13,950 bases of DNA, from positions 1 to 13,950 of the forward strand of contig NZ_DIHC01000055.1 in the NCBI RefSeq assembly GCF_002419965.1. The letters run 5' to 3'. Positions 1 to 6,900 of this stretch are shown piece by piece. Position 1 is the stretch's first letter. Each line of letters begins with the position of its first letter. Made by a program: the position numbers and the translations under genes. Source of the stretch: Pseudomonas sp. UBA5706. Its GTDB lineage: Bacteria > Pseudomonadota > Gammaproteobacteria > Pseudomonadales > Pseudomonadaceae. Below the pieces are notes generated by a model. That model was not told the DNA's origin. It saw only the letters and a program-made list of their open reading frames with translations, and ran no database searches.

Positions 1-1
1 T

Positions 2-421
2 CGTACAAGCTCAAGCGATACACCCAAGGCGCCTGCTACGGCGGCGGCTGGAGCCGCTGCAGCTACCCCGCCGGCCACGGCACCCGCCTCAAATACGGCA
101 GGCGCTGCCGTGGTAGCGGATAGCAACGTCGCAGCAGGGACTCAGACCGGGCCGGTGCAACCTGCCGATACCGCGAATACCGACTCGGCCTCACCAGGCG
201 CAGCCACAGTCTCGCTCGACGCAAAGACCGGCCCGGCCGATCAGGTGCAGGCCGACGACGATAGCGCTGACCAAGGCGAGATCACGATTTACCCGTTGCG
301 CAGTTACCTCGACGGCAAGGAAGTGCGCCGTGCAGGTGGCGCGGGCTACAAGTCGCCGAAGCACGATGCGGTTTCCTTGATCGCTGCGGGCCTGGCTACC
401 GACAAGAAGCCAAAGGCCTGA
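2..421 (+). CDS. Small phage structural-region protein, 5'-truncated, Ala/Pro/Thr-rich linker
   Basis: The reading frame is open from the left edge to the TGA at 419-421, so the true start lies outside the window. A GTG at 110 could serve as a start, but the frame upstream codes the same kind of Ala/Pro/Thr sequence without a stop, so truncation is more likely. About 139 residues are visible. The first ~85 are low-complexity and probably disordered. The last ~45 form a compact basic segment with the pattern GKEVRRAGGAGY followed by an amphipathic stretch (VSLIAAGLATD) and a Lys-rich tail. Position just before the head-tail adaptor suggests a head-region accessory protein, downstream of the major capsid gene in many HK97-like phages. 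Its C-terminal segment resembles the small DUF7210-like protein at 1100-1291. No enzymatic function can be assigned. Confidence 0.7.
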   Translation, partial: RTSSSDTPKAPATAAAGAAAATPPATAPASNTAGAAVVADSNVAAGTQTGPVQPADTANTDSASPGAATVSLDAKTGPADQVQADDDSADQGEITIYPLRSYLDGKEVRRAGGAGYKSPKHDAVSLIAAGLATDKKPKA

Positions 422-422
422 C

Positions 423-764
423 ATGAACGCCATTCCCATCGACCAGGCCATGCAGCACGTGCGCGCAGAGGACGATGACCGCGAACACGTCGAGTTGCTG
501 CTTGCCGCCGCCGAGGACAGTGCGGCGCAGTTCATGAACCGGCGCTTTTACGGCGACGCGCAATCGCTGGCCAGCGCAGTACTGGATGGCACGGCCGGCG
601 CCGATCCGGTGCTGATCAATCCATCCATTCGGGCCGCGTGCCTGCTTATTTTGGGCAGCTTGTACGCAAACCGCGAAGACGTAATCGTTGGCACAATTTC
701 CAGCGAACTGCCGATGGGTTCCCGTTCATTGCTGACGCCTTATCGTGTGGGCTGGGGGGTGTGA
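423..764 (+). CDS. Head-tail connector (gp6-like adaptor)
   Basis: This 113-residue protein has the size and look of the HK97 gp6 / SPP1 gp15 adaptor family (Phage_connect/gp6-like). The N-terminus is helical (IDQAMQHVRAEDDDREHVE), followed by a second helix with the family-typical AAEDSAAQFMNRRFY segment. A later helix, IRAACLLILGSLYANRED, is the usual L-x-G-x-LY-x-NRE signature. Adaptor proteins form a ring under the portal that continues the DNA exit channel. The ATG lies one base after the preceding stop and the next gene's ATG directly follows its own TGA, so translation is probably coupled. Its position immediately before a head closure gene is standard for type 1 necks. Family assignment rests on motif and order, not on a database search. 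Confidence 0.85.
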   Translation: MNAIPIDQAMQHVRAEDDDREHVELLLAAAEDSAAQFMNRRFYGDAQSLASAVLDGTAGADPVLINPSIRAACLLILGSLYANREDVIVGTISSELPMGSRSLLTPYRVGWGV

Positions 765-1085
765 ATGCGTGCCGGTCCATTACGTCACCGCGTTACATTC
801 ATGCAGTTGCAGCAGACCAAGCGACCAGGTGGTGGCTTTACCGAATCCTGGATGGCGCTCGGAAAAATCTGGGCTGAGATCACCATCCCAACCGGGCGGG
901 TAGCGGTCGCCGCCGATCAGCTCACTGCGGAGATCACTGCCGAGATTCGCGTCCGCTATCGCGGCGACATCGTCGCAGGCATGCGAATCGTCCACGGGGC
1001 TACCACCTATCTGGTAGGCGCGTCATTACCCGATAACGACCACACGATGCTCCGGCTGCTCTGCTCGAACGTCGTCAATCCATAA
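765..1085 (+). CDS. Phage head closure protein (head-tail joining)
   Basis: The protein has 106 residues, the typical length for the SPP1 gp16 / Phage_H_T_join head closure family. The start MRAGPLRHRVTF is the characteristic opening of the family (short leader, then L-R-x-R-V-x-F). It continues with a GG(G)F-T-x-SW-x turn, a W-A-E-I strand and the late R-I-V-H-G-A-T-T-Y-L-V strand, giving the expected beta-barrel pattern. The protein docks on the adaptor ring and plugs the channel after DNA packaging. ATG at 765 immediately follows the TGA of the adaptor gene, with a G-rich stretch (752-759) as ribosome-binding site. Order adaptor then closure strongly supports the call. Confidence 0.85.
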   Translation: MRAGPLRHRVTFMQLQQTKRPGGGFTESWMALGKIWAEITIPTGRVAVAADQLTAEITAEIRVRYRGDIVAGMRIVHGATTYLVGASLPDNDHTMLRLLCSNVVNP

Positions 1086-1099
1086 CTGAGGGTTTCAAC

Positions 1100-1291
1100 A
1101 TGAAAGTACGTGCCTTGGCCAACATCTCTGGCCCGATGGGCCGCAAAGCTGCGGGCGCTGAGTTCGTGGTTGGTGCTGCGGAAGGTAAGGACCTGATCGA
1201 GCGCAAGCTTGTGGTGTCCGTAGAGGAAGCGGCGCCGGTGAAAGAGACGGCTGACGAAAAGCCGCTGAAGAAGGCCGCCGCCAAGGAGTAA
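1100..1291 (+). CDS. Small DUF7210-like protein of the neck region
   Basis: This protein of 63 residues starts at an ATG preceded by GAGGG at about 7-8 bases. The first 40 residues form a small domain (MKVRALANISGPMGRKAAGA, then an LIERKLV helix). The rest is a charged Glu/Lys/Ala tail that is probably disordered. Small proteins of this kind, grouped as DUF7210, are common among phage connector genes; no biochemical role is known to me. Here it sits between head closure and the gp10-like neck gene. Its folded part resembles the C-terminal end of the protein ending at 421: both have G-x-x-x-R-x-A-G-A-x-(Y/F) followed by a spaced L-I-x-x-x-L-(A/V). DUF naming is from memory of the family and is moderately sure. 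Confidence 0.65.
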   Translation: MKVRALANISGPMGRKAAGAEFVVGAAEGKDLIERKLVVSVEEAAPVKETADEKPLKKAAAKE

Positions 1292-1295
1292 GGCC

Positions 1296-1799
1296 ATGGC
1301 CGGTCGCCGATCACGGATGTCGGATGATTTCAAGCTGCGCAAGACCCTGCGCAACATCCACACCCAGCTGGACAACGAACTCAAGCCCGCCATGCAAGAG
1401 GCCGCCGACAAGCTTCTTGCCACGATGAAGGAGTTGATCCCCAAAGACACGGGCGAGGGCGCCGCTGCGTTGACGTCGTTCGTATCAAAAAGCGGCCTGG
1501 ACGCGCAGGTCGGCCTTCGCGGGAAAAAGGCCAATCAGCGGTTCTTCTATCTGCGCTTCATCGAGTACGGCACCAAGGGATACACCGAAGGCAAGCGGTC
1601 TGGCGGACGCAACAAGCGCGTAAGCAACAAGTCGGACGGTTCGCACTTCTTCGGTAAATACCCTGATATTCCTGCTCGGCCTGCCCACCCCTGGCTGCGC
1701 CCGGCCTATGACGTGAACAAGGAGTTCATCCTGGCCAGCATCAACCACGCGGTCAGCAACACGCTCAAACGAGCCGTCGAGGAGCTGGGCAATGGCTGA
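1296..1799 (+). CDS. HK97 gp10-like neck/tail-joining protein
   Basis: The protein has 167 residues. After a short basic N-terminus comes a long helix (NIHTQLDNELKPAMQEAADK) and the segment PKDTGEGAAALTSFVSK, typical of the HK97-gp10 family, in which a P-x-D-T-G turn precedes the beta-sheet. The downstream YLRFIEYGTKGY and PARPAHPWLRPAYD segments are the other hallmark of the family (F-x-E-Y-G-T, then ARPFLRPA). These proteins act at the neck, linking the closed head to the tail. The ATG at 1296 has AAGGAG eight bases upstream and was preferred to the in-frame ATG at 1317. The end overlaps the next gene by eight bases, suggesting translational coupling. Confidence 0.85.
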   Translation: MAGRRSRMSDDFKLRKTLRNIHTQLDNELKPAMQEAADKLLATMKELIPKDTGEGAAALTSFVSKSGLDAQVGLRGKKANQRFFYLRFIEYGTKGYTEGKRSGGRNKRVSNKSDGSHFFGKYPDIPARPAHPWLRPAYDVNKEFILASINHAVSNTLKRAVEELGNG

Positions 1800-2175
1800 T
1801 CCGTCCTTTGCGCTGCAGGTCGCGCTGTTCGACCGACTGGAGGCTGAGGTTTCATGCCCGATTTACGACAGCGTGCCGCTGAATGCGCCCATGCCTTATG
1901 TCTCACTTGATTACGAAATCTCCAGCAACAACGACCCGCTGGCAAGTCGGCGTGACATTCGGCTGTTCTACCTGTCGGTCTGGTCAGACTTTCAGGGGCA
2001 GGAGGAAGTAAAGCGCCTCATGGCCGAAATTGATGCGGCGACCCATGAGCGCCCTTTGCCGCTCACCGTCGGCCGGGTGGTATCGATCCGCGTCGAGCGC
2101 AAGCAGACCAGCCGCGAGCCCGACGGCGTCACCTACCAGGGCAGTGTCACCCTGCGCATCATCACTCAGCACTAA
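1792..2175 (+). CDS. DUF3168 tail completion protein
   Basis: The 127-residue protein matches the DUF3168 / SPP1 gp17-like tail completion family in length and layout. It has an N-terminal helix (FALQVALFDRLEAEV), a strand at PIYDSVPLNAPMPYVSLDYE (the P-Y-V-x-L/I-x signature), then a strand-helix section (LFYLSVWSDFQGQEEVKRLM) and a last pair of strands ending in TLRIITQH. Such proteins cap the tail and mediate joining to the neck. The start codon lies inside the last codons of the gp10-like gene, an 8-base overlap. Together with the adaptor, closure and gp10-like genes it completes the type 1 neck order seen in lambda/HK97/SPP1-like phages. Confidence 0.85.
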   Translation: MADPSFALQVALFDRLEAEVSCPIYDSVPLNAPMPYVSLDYEISSNNDPLASRRDIRLFYLSVWSDFQGQEEVKRLMAEIDAATHERPLPLTVGRVVSIRVERKQTSREPDGVTYQGSVTLRIITQH

Positions 2176-2188
2176 TCGACTCATCCAT

Positions 2189-2201
2189 GCCGCGCTGCGG
2201 C
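2189..2201 (+). other. Short GC hairpin upstream of the major tail protein gene
   Basis: GCCGC (2189-2193) and GCGGC (2197-2201) form a 5-bp stem with a 3-base loop in the 53-base gap before the tail tube gene. It could shield the 5' end of a processed message or be a weak attenuator, but there is no T-tract to support termination. Low-confidence structural element. Confidence 0.25.
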
Positions 2202-2228
2202 CTTTCACCTGTCCCAGGAGGACTACCT

Positions 2229-2702
2229 ATGGCTATCAATACCGGCGCCGGCACGCGGATCTACATCGGTCCACGCCTCGCCGCCAATCTTCCCGCGGAC
2301 CATGCAGGCGCGATCGCGTTGCTGTCGGCAATCACATACGTTGAGGTCGGCGAGGTCGAAAGCATCGGTGACTACGGCGACACCATCAACGATGTCAGCT
2401 TCGCGGGCCTCGCATCCGGCCGTGCGCAGCACCTGAAGGGCCTGGCCGATGCGGGCTCATCCGAACTGTCGATTGGTTTCGATGCCGGTGACGCGGGCCA
2501 GTTGAAACTGGTCGAGGCCTTCACGGACCGTTCCCGCTACGACTACCCCTTCAAAGTCGTGTACGTCGACGGCGAGACGGACTATTTCGCAGCCAAGGTC
2601 ATGAGCAACAAGAAGACTGGCATCAGCGTTGAAGGTGTCCTCAAGCGCACCGTGACACTCGGCATCAACTCCGAGATTTACGAAGTGGTCGAAGGGGCAT
2701 AA
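2229..2702 (+). CDS. Major tail (tube) protein
   Basis: The protein has 157 residues. The ATG at 2229 was chosen because a perfect AGGAGG lies at 2216-2221 with a 7-base spacer; the in-frame ATG at 2187 would add 14 residues read through that ribosome-binding site. The sequence starts MAINTGAGTRIYIG and continues with beta-rich segments typical of siphovirus tube proteins (EVGEVESIGDYGDTINDVSF, then LSIGFDAGDAGQLKL, then YPFKVVYVDG and a final hydrophobic strand). The strong ribosome-binding site fits a protein needed in many copies. Hexameric rings of this protein stack around the tape measure to form the tube. It directly precedes the G/GT chaperone pair, the canonical order. The exact Pfam family is uncertain, but the role is well supported by context. 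Confidence 0.85.
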   Translation: MAINTGAGTRIYIGPRLAANLPADHAGAIALLSAITYVEVGEVESIGDYGDTINDVSFAGLASGRAQHLKGLADAGSSELSIGFDAGDAGQLKLVEAFTDRSRYDYPFKVVYVDGETDYFAAKVMSNKKTGISVEGVLKRTVTLGINSEIYEVVEGA

Positions 2703-2716
2703 CCGCCCGTGTCAGC

Positions 2717-2743
2717 CGGCGCCGCCAGTGAGCGGCGGTGCCG
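2717..2743 (+). terminator. GC-rich hairpin after major tail protein, possible attenuator
   Basis: CGGCGCCGCC (2717-2726) can pair with GGCGGTGCCG (2734-2743): ten pairs including one G-U, with a 7-base loop. A pyrimidine-rich stretch with T triplets (TTTCTCCTTT) follows. It lies in the 74-base gap between the major tail gene and the chaperone gene. It resembles a weak rho-independent terminator or an mRNA-stabilising 3' hairpin. Either would give much more tube protein than chaperone, as the assembly pathway needs. The T-tract is broken, so full termination is unlikely. Confidence 0.4.
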
Positions 2744-2776
2744 TTTCTCCTTTGCGTTTCACGAAGAGAATTACCC

Positions 2777-3127
2777 ATGTCCAAGACTAATCACGGTACC
2801 GTCGAAGTCACCGTCGGCGAGCAAACATTTATCCTCAAGCCGACCCTGAAAGCCATGAAGGCAATCGAAGGCCGTTTCGGCGGGATTCTGCCTGCCATGC
2901 AGTCGGTAGGCTCCGCTAACCTGTCGGCAATGAGTTTCGTCATCGGCGTTGGCACCGGCGTAAACCTTTCCAAAAAGGGCGCGCTTGATCCAATCGAAGA
3001 AGCTGTGTTCGAAGAGGGCCTAAACGAGGTAGGCAGCCAGGTTATTTCTTACCTGACCGGCTTCCTCAATCCAGCCGGCAAGACCGAGGCCGAGCTTGAA
3101 GCGCAGGCCGAGGCGGGAAACGCGTAA
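2777..3127 (+). CDS. Tail assembly chaperone, short form (lambda G-like)
   Basis: The 116-residue product ends at the TAA at 3125-3127. The start at ATG 2777 was preferred to the GTG at 2738 because the latter lies in the upstream hairpin; a purine-rich GAAGAGAA precedes 2777. The sequence has a beta-hairpin start (TVEVTVGEQTFILKPTLKAM) and a helix with KAIEGRFGG, features of the GTA gp10-like / tail assembly chaperone group. Its C-terminus is an acidic Glu/Ala-rich tail (KTEAELEAQAEAGNA). It sits between the tail tube and tape measure genes, the fixed place of lambda G. It is thought to coat the tape measure protein and recruit tube subunits without being in the virion. A slippery heptamer near its end allows extension into the -1 frame. 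Confidence 0.85.
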   Translation: MSKTNHGTVEVTVGEQTFILKPTLKAMKAIEGRFGGILPAMQSVGSANLSAMSFVIGVGTGVNLSKKGALDPIEEAVFEEGLNEVGSQVISYLTGFLNPAGKTEAELEAQAEAGNA

Positions 3128-3381
3128 AGCGCGACCCCAGCCTCACGGTGGTGGATGAGCTTTTCAACATCGCCACCGGCTGGTTGGGTTGGCCGCCGAG
3201 CGAGGCCTGGAATGCCTGCGTGATCGAAATCGTCATGGCCTGGGATTCGAAGCGTCAATTCCTGATCGACACGAACCCGTTCGGCGGGGGCGGCGACAAA
3301 GACAAGCCCTCGAAAAAGATCGTGGCCAAGGAAGTCCGGATGGGCTTCCGGGTGGCGGCCATGAGCAGGAAGAAAGAATAG
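2777..3381 (+). CDS. Frameshifted tail assembly chaperone, long form (lambda GT-like)
   Basis: This product is read in frame from 2777 to the AAC codon at 3119-3121, then in the -1 frame from the CGC at 3121 to the TAG at 3379-3381. It would have 115 residues of the short form plus 86 new ones, 201 in total. The extension has no ATG and no ribosome-binding site; its only early start candidate is a GTG at 3148. This is the usual sign that it is expressed as a fusion. The new part contains WLGWPPSEAWNACVIEIVMA, matching the W-x-P-x-E-x-W...E pattern common in second tail assembly chaperone domains, and ends in a Lys-rich tail. In lambda the T part binds tail tube subunits while G binds the tape measure. 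The frameshift is inferred from sequence only. Confidence 0.8.
3115..3121 (+). promoter_or_regulatory. Programmed -1 ribosomal frameshift slippery heptamer GGGAAAC
   Basis: The heptamer reads G GGA AAC in the chaperone's zero frame, exactly the X-XXY-YYZ phase needed for -1 slippage. It stands one sense codon (GCG) before the TAA. Slippage moves ribosomes into the open -1 frame that runs to 3381. A downstream hairpin is possible: CGGTGG (3146-3151) with CCACCG (3173-3178), extended by GATG (3154-3157) with CATC (3168-3171). At 24 bases it is farther away than usual. A closer 4-bp CGCG/CGCG hairpin (3121-3124 with 3130-3133) touches the slip site. Lambda uses the related GGGAAAG. Confidence 0.85.
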
Positions 3382-3395
3382 ACTAGAGCTCGATT

Positions 3396-3424
3396 TTGGC
3401 AGCCGCATGGGTTGGTGGTAGATT
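3396..3424 (+). promoter_or_regulatory. Predicted sigma70-type promoter of the moron gene
   Basis: TTGGCA (3396-3401, five of six to TTGACA) and TAGATT (3419-3424, four of six to TATAAT) are separated by exactly 17 bases. Transcription would start near 3431, just ahead of the AGGGAGGT ribosome-binding site at 3438-3445 and the ATG at 3448. The site is in the short gap after the GT-type chaperone, where a late operon needs no promoter. A terminator closes the unit at 3876-3903. The prediction rests on sequence match and placement. Confidence 0.55.
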
Positions 3425-3447
3425 GCCGCCATTTACAGGGAGGTCAC

Positions 3448-3840
3448 ATGCAACTGTTGATGGTTCTTTTGTTGGCGCTTATTGCTTTGATACTTGCTCC
3501 GGCCCTTGTATGGCTATTCGCCGCGGGGGCAGTCGCATATGGTGTCGTTATAGCCATCGGCGGAATGCTCACCTTCACGTTAATGCTGGCTTATGTGTTG
3601 TGGCCTTTATTCAAAGGCTGGCGATCAAAGAGAGCAATCGATTCCAAAATCAGGCAAGCCAACAGGATCTTTCGTGAAAAGGAAGAGGCGAGGATCGCTG
3701 CACGCGAGGCGTCAAATACATCGCTGGATGATGAAGACTGTGACACCAATGGCGCTAGGAAGTCATGCAGTCAGTGCCAGATGGAAATGCTAATGAGTGC
3801 GCGCCGCTGCCCATCCTGCGGCCATAAAGTAGGCCCCTAA
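3448..3840 (+). CDS. Small two-helix membrane protein with C-terminal zinc ribbon (probable moron)
   Basis: I do not recognise this gene as a named family. The ATG at 3448 follows an AGGGAGGT ribosome-binding site; the upstream in-frame ATG at 3412 would overlap the predicted promoter. The 130-residue product begins with about 55 very hydrophobic residues that can make two membrane helices (roughly 3-25 and 29-52). Then comes a basic stretch (KGWRSKRAIDSKIRQ), a charged probable helix (EKEEARIAAREA) and an acidic linker. It ends with a zinc ribbon, C107-x2-C110 and C121-x2-C124-G. The order suggests an inner-membrane anchor with both soluble parts on one side, likely cytoplasmic by the positive-inside rule. 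The DNA is visibly more AT-rich than the flanking tail genes. With its own promoter and terminator between the chaperone and tape measure genes it looks like a moron expressed in the lysogen. Superinfection exclusion or another envelope function is only a guess. Confidence 0.75.
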   Translation: MQLLMVLLLALIALILAPALVWLFAAGAVAYGVVIAIGGMLTFTLMLAYVLWPLFKGWRSKRAIDSKIRQANRIFREKEEARIAAREASNTSLDDEDCDTNGARKSCSQCQMEMLMSARRCPSCGHKVGP

Positions 3841-3875
3841 GAGTTTTAGTCGCCTTAAGCACTATTTTTATAAGT

Positions 3876-3903
3876 AAGCCCGCCCAGCCGCGGGCTTTTT
3901 TTT
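3876..3903 (+). terminator. Strong intrinsic terminator between moron and tape measure gene
   Basis: AAGCCCGC (3876-3883) pairs perfectly with GCGGGCTT (3890-3897) around a 6-base loop. The T-tract runs from 3896 to 3903. This is a textbook rho-independent terminator lying 17 bases before the tape measure ATG. Late transcription must pass it to express the tail genes downstream, so antitermination or partial readthrough is implied. Confidence 0.85.
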
Positions 3904-3918
3904 CGTCTGGAGAAAAGT
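3904..3918 (+). repeat. Copy 1 of a terminator-linked ribosome-binding segment
   Basis: CGTCTGGAGAAAAGT lies directly after the terminator T-tract and carries the GGAG ribosome-binding site of the tape measure gene. A copy with one difference (CGCCTGGAGAAAAGT, 13783-13797) lies directly after the second terminator in the window and serves the endolysin. Both copies keep the same place relative to the hairpin and the next ATG. Confidence 0.7.
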
Positions 3919-3920
3919 TA

Positions 3921-6900
3921 ATGGCTGACGCCGACGTACAAGGCATGCTGATTCGCATCGAGGCGACGACGGCGCAGCTCCGTCAGGAGATCGCGCGCGG
4001 TGAGGCGGCAGTAGCGCAGTCAGCCGGTAAAATGGATACAAGCCTTGGCCGTATTGATTCCGCATTTGATCGCGCAGGATCCAGCGCGCAAAGTGCGGGC
4101 GGGCTGATTAAGAACGCGCTTGCGGCGGCGGTCGGCGCGGTTTCAATAGGCACAATCCTCAAAACTGCCGATTCCTACTCGCAGATGTCAGACCGAATCG
4201 GTTTGGCAACGAAGAGTTTCGGTGAGTACAACACCGTTCAAGAGCGGCTGCTGGCAACGGCGAACCGCACCTACCGCCCGCTGGAAGAGGCGCAAGAGCT
4301 TTACATCCGCACCTCTGACAGCCTGCGGTCCATGGGGCTCAACGCCAGTCAGTCCATGGATGTCATGGACAGCTTCAGCTATCTGCTGGTGACCAACTCG
4401 GCGTCAGCAGATAAAGCCAGTTCGGCCATCGACGCCTATTCCAAGTCGTTGCAGACCGGCAAGATTGATGCTGATGCTTGGCAATCGATCCTCGCTGCCA
4501 TGCCGACGGTGGTCGATACCATCGCTCAGGCGACGGGCAAGACGGCTGAAGAAATCCGCAGCCTTGGTGCCCAGGGGAAGCTGAGTCTCGACACCCTAAC
4601 CGAAGGTTTGCAAAAGAGCGCTGCAGCCAACGGCGTGTTAGCTGACAGCATGGGGGTTGCAGTCCGTGATGCGCTGGTTGCGCTGAACAATGCATTCACG
4701 GTGTATGTGGGCCAGCTGAACGAGTCGAACGATTTCACCGGCTTGCTCGCGTCCGGCATTTCGGTTCTGGCCGACAATTTTGGAACGATTGCGGAGGTGG
4801 CCGCAGTAGCCGCAGCGGGTGCGCTTGCTGTTTACGCGCGCTCCCTCACTGTATCCGCTGCAGGCGCTGTGCTGGCGACCAAAGCTTCTATTGAAGACGC
4901 AATGGCTCGCCGTGCCCAGGCCGCGAGCGTGCTCTTGGCCGCACAGGCCGATCAGCAGAAGGCTCAGACGGCTGTCTTCCTGGCCGAGAAAGAACTGGCT
5001 GCTTCGAAGACCCGGATCAGCGGCATGGCCGTTGAGAAGCAGCTGTCGATCCAGTTGGCGGAAGCCCGGATGGCTGAAGCTCGTGCCACAACGGCAGTGG
5101 GCGCCGCCCAAGGAGCGATTGTCGGCACCGGCCGCACTTTGCTTGGATTGCTCGGCGGGCCTGCCGGGATTGCATTACTTGCCGTCGGCGCCGCCACTGC
5201 TTTCCTGACGCTTCGCGACAACACTGGCACGCTTGAAAAAAAGCTGGGCGATCTCGCCGATCCGATGGACAAGCTAGTCGAGCGCTTCGATAAGCTGAAC
5301 CGTGCCACGCAGGCCGTTACGCTGCGAGAACTACGTGCCGAGATCGACAGCACCAAGGAAAAGTTGGCCGAGGTTTCCGGCGGCATCGCTGACAAGTTCG
5401 AAAGTGATTTGCGGAACATGGGCGCTGCCGGCGCTGATGGGCTTATGTCTGGACTGGTTTCATTGCCAGAAGATGCGCAGAAGGCCTTGGACCTGGTGCG
5501 TCAAGCTTCGAAAGATTCGGCCGATGGTATCGCTGTCGATTGGAAGTCAGTAGCGGATCAGCTGCGCCTTATCCCTGGCGTAACCGAGCAAATGGCACAA
5601 GCCATTGAGCAAGGGCAGATCAAAGTCTCGGACCTTACCGAAACACTGAACAAACAGACGCTAGCGTTCGACCAACTCAGCGGTGCAACTGATAACAACA
5701 CCAGCGCCCAAATTCAAAACAACGCCGCAAAGGCTGCAGCAGATGCTGCGGGTCAGAAATACCTTGATCAGTTGGACAAGCAATATGCAGCACTCAAAGA
5801 CAAGACGGCTTTAGAGGCGGCAGAGCGGGTCATTACAGAGTCAAAAATTGATTCAGAGGGCGAGCTCGCCAAGCAAATCCGGGCTCGTGCGTCGGCAATT
5901 GATGCGCAGAAAGCGGCGGACAAAGCCGCCACGGCTGAAACGAATCTTAGTAACAGCGCAGCCAAGGAAGCTGCGACAGCGCTCAAAAACCAGCAAAAGG
6001 CACTTGCCGATCTCAGGGCCCAAGCCGATATAGCGATTGCCTCTGCCACTGGTTTGGCCGCTGCGTACCTGGCAGGCACCGACAGGTCCCGCGACTTTGC
6101 CCTGCAGCAAAAGGTCGAAGAGGCGCTGCTCAAAACGGGTGCCGCTGCGCGCGACGAAGTCACTGACAAAATCAAAAAGCAGATGGCCGCCGAAGATCGG
6201 CTTGCTGTCAGCAAAGCTGCGTACGACCTTCAGAAAGAAACCACCGATCTGATCGCCCAGGCTAAAGCCACCCTTATGGGTGCGGACGCGCTGGAAGATT
6301 ACAACGTACAGAAGGCCATGCAGGTTGCGCTGGCGGGCAAGAACATTGAAGTTGGCAGCAAGGAATATCAACAACTGCTCAATGCCACGAAAGCCCAGCA
6401 GGATGCTGTGAAGGTCGCGAAGCAGGCTGGTGACGCTGGCAGCATTGTTGACCGGTTGTATCCGGCGAGCAAGTTGCTGCGCGAATACACCGAAGATCAG
6501 GCTGCGCTCAACAAGGCGATCGAGCTGTATCCGGAGAAGGCGGACGCTTACCGGGACGCACTTCAGCGCCTGGGTGTGGAGTACCAGCAAAACCAGCGCG
6601 CGGCCACCGCGTGGGGGCAGTTCACCGAAGGCGCTGTCGATCGCATTGACGACGCTTTTGCGGACATGTGGAAGTCAGTCCTGAGCAAGTCCAGCAACTT
6701 CATGGATACGCTCAAGAACAGCTTCCGGCAGTTCCTGGCGGAAATGCTCCACATGGCGATTACCAAGCCGATCATCGTGCAAATCGGCGCCTCACTGGGC
6801 GTGGGCACGGCCGCCGCGCAGTCTTCCGGGCTGTTCGGGTCGGCCGGCGGCTCGGGCGGTCTCGACCTTGCAAGCCTGTGGAATGCCGGCAGCACCGCAT

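Noticed and set aside
2187..2228. Longer start of the major tail protein at ATG 2187
   Set aside because: It would read through a perfect AGGAGG that is ideally spaced for ATG 2229, and the added residues do not look like a tail protein.
3148..3381. The -1 frame chaperone extension as an independent 77-residue gene starting at GTG
   Set aside because: No ribosome-binding site precedes the GTG, and the frame is open back to an in-phase slippery heptamer, so a frameshift fusion explains it better.
3396..3677. Overlapping + frame of 93 codons within the moron region
   Set aside because: It overlaps the membrane protein gene in another frame, has no ribosome-binding site and encodes no recognisable pattern.
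3845..3875. TATAAG (3869-3874) as a promoter -10 box for the tape measure gene
   Set aside because: No acceptable -35 box lies at 16-18 bases upstream, and a strong terminator follows directly, so transcripts from it would end at once.
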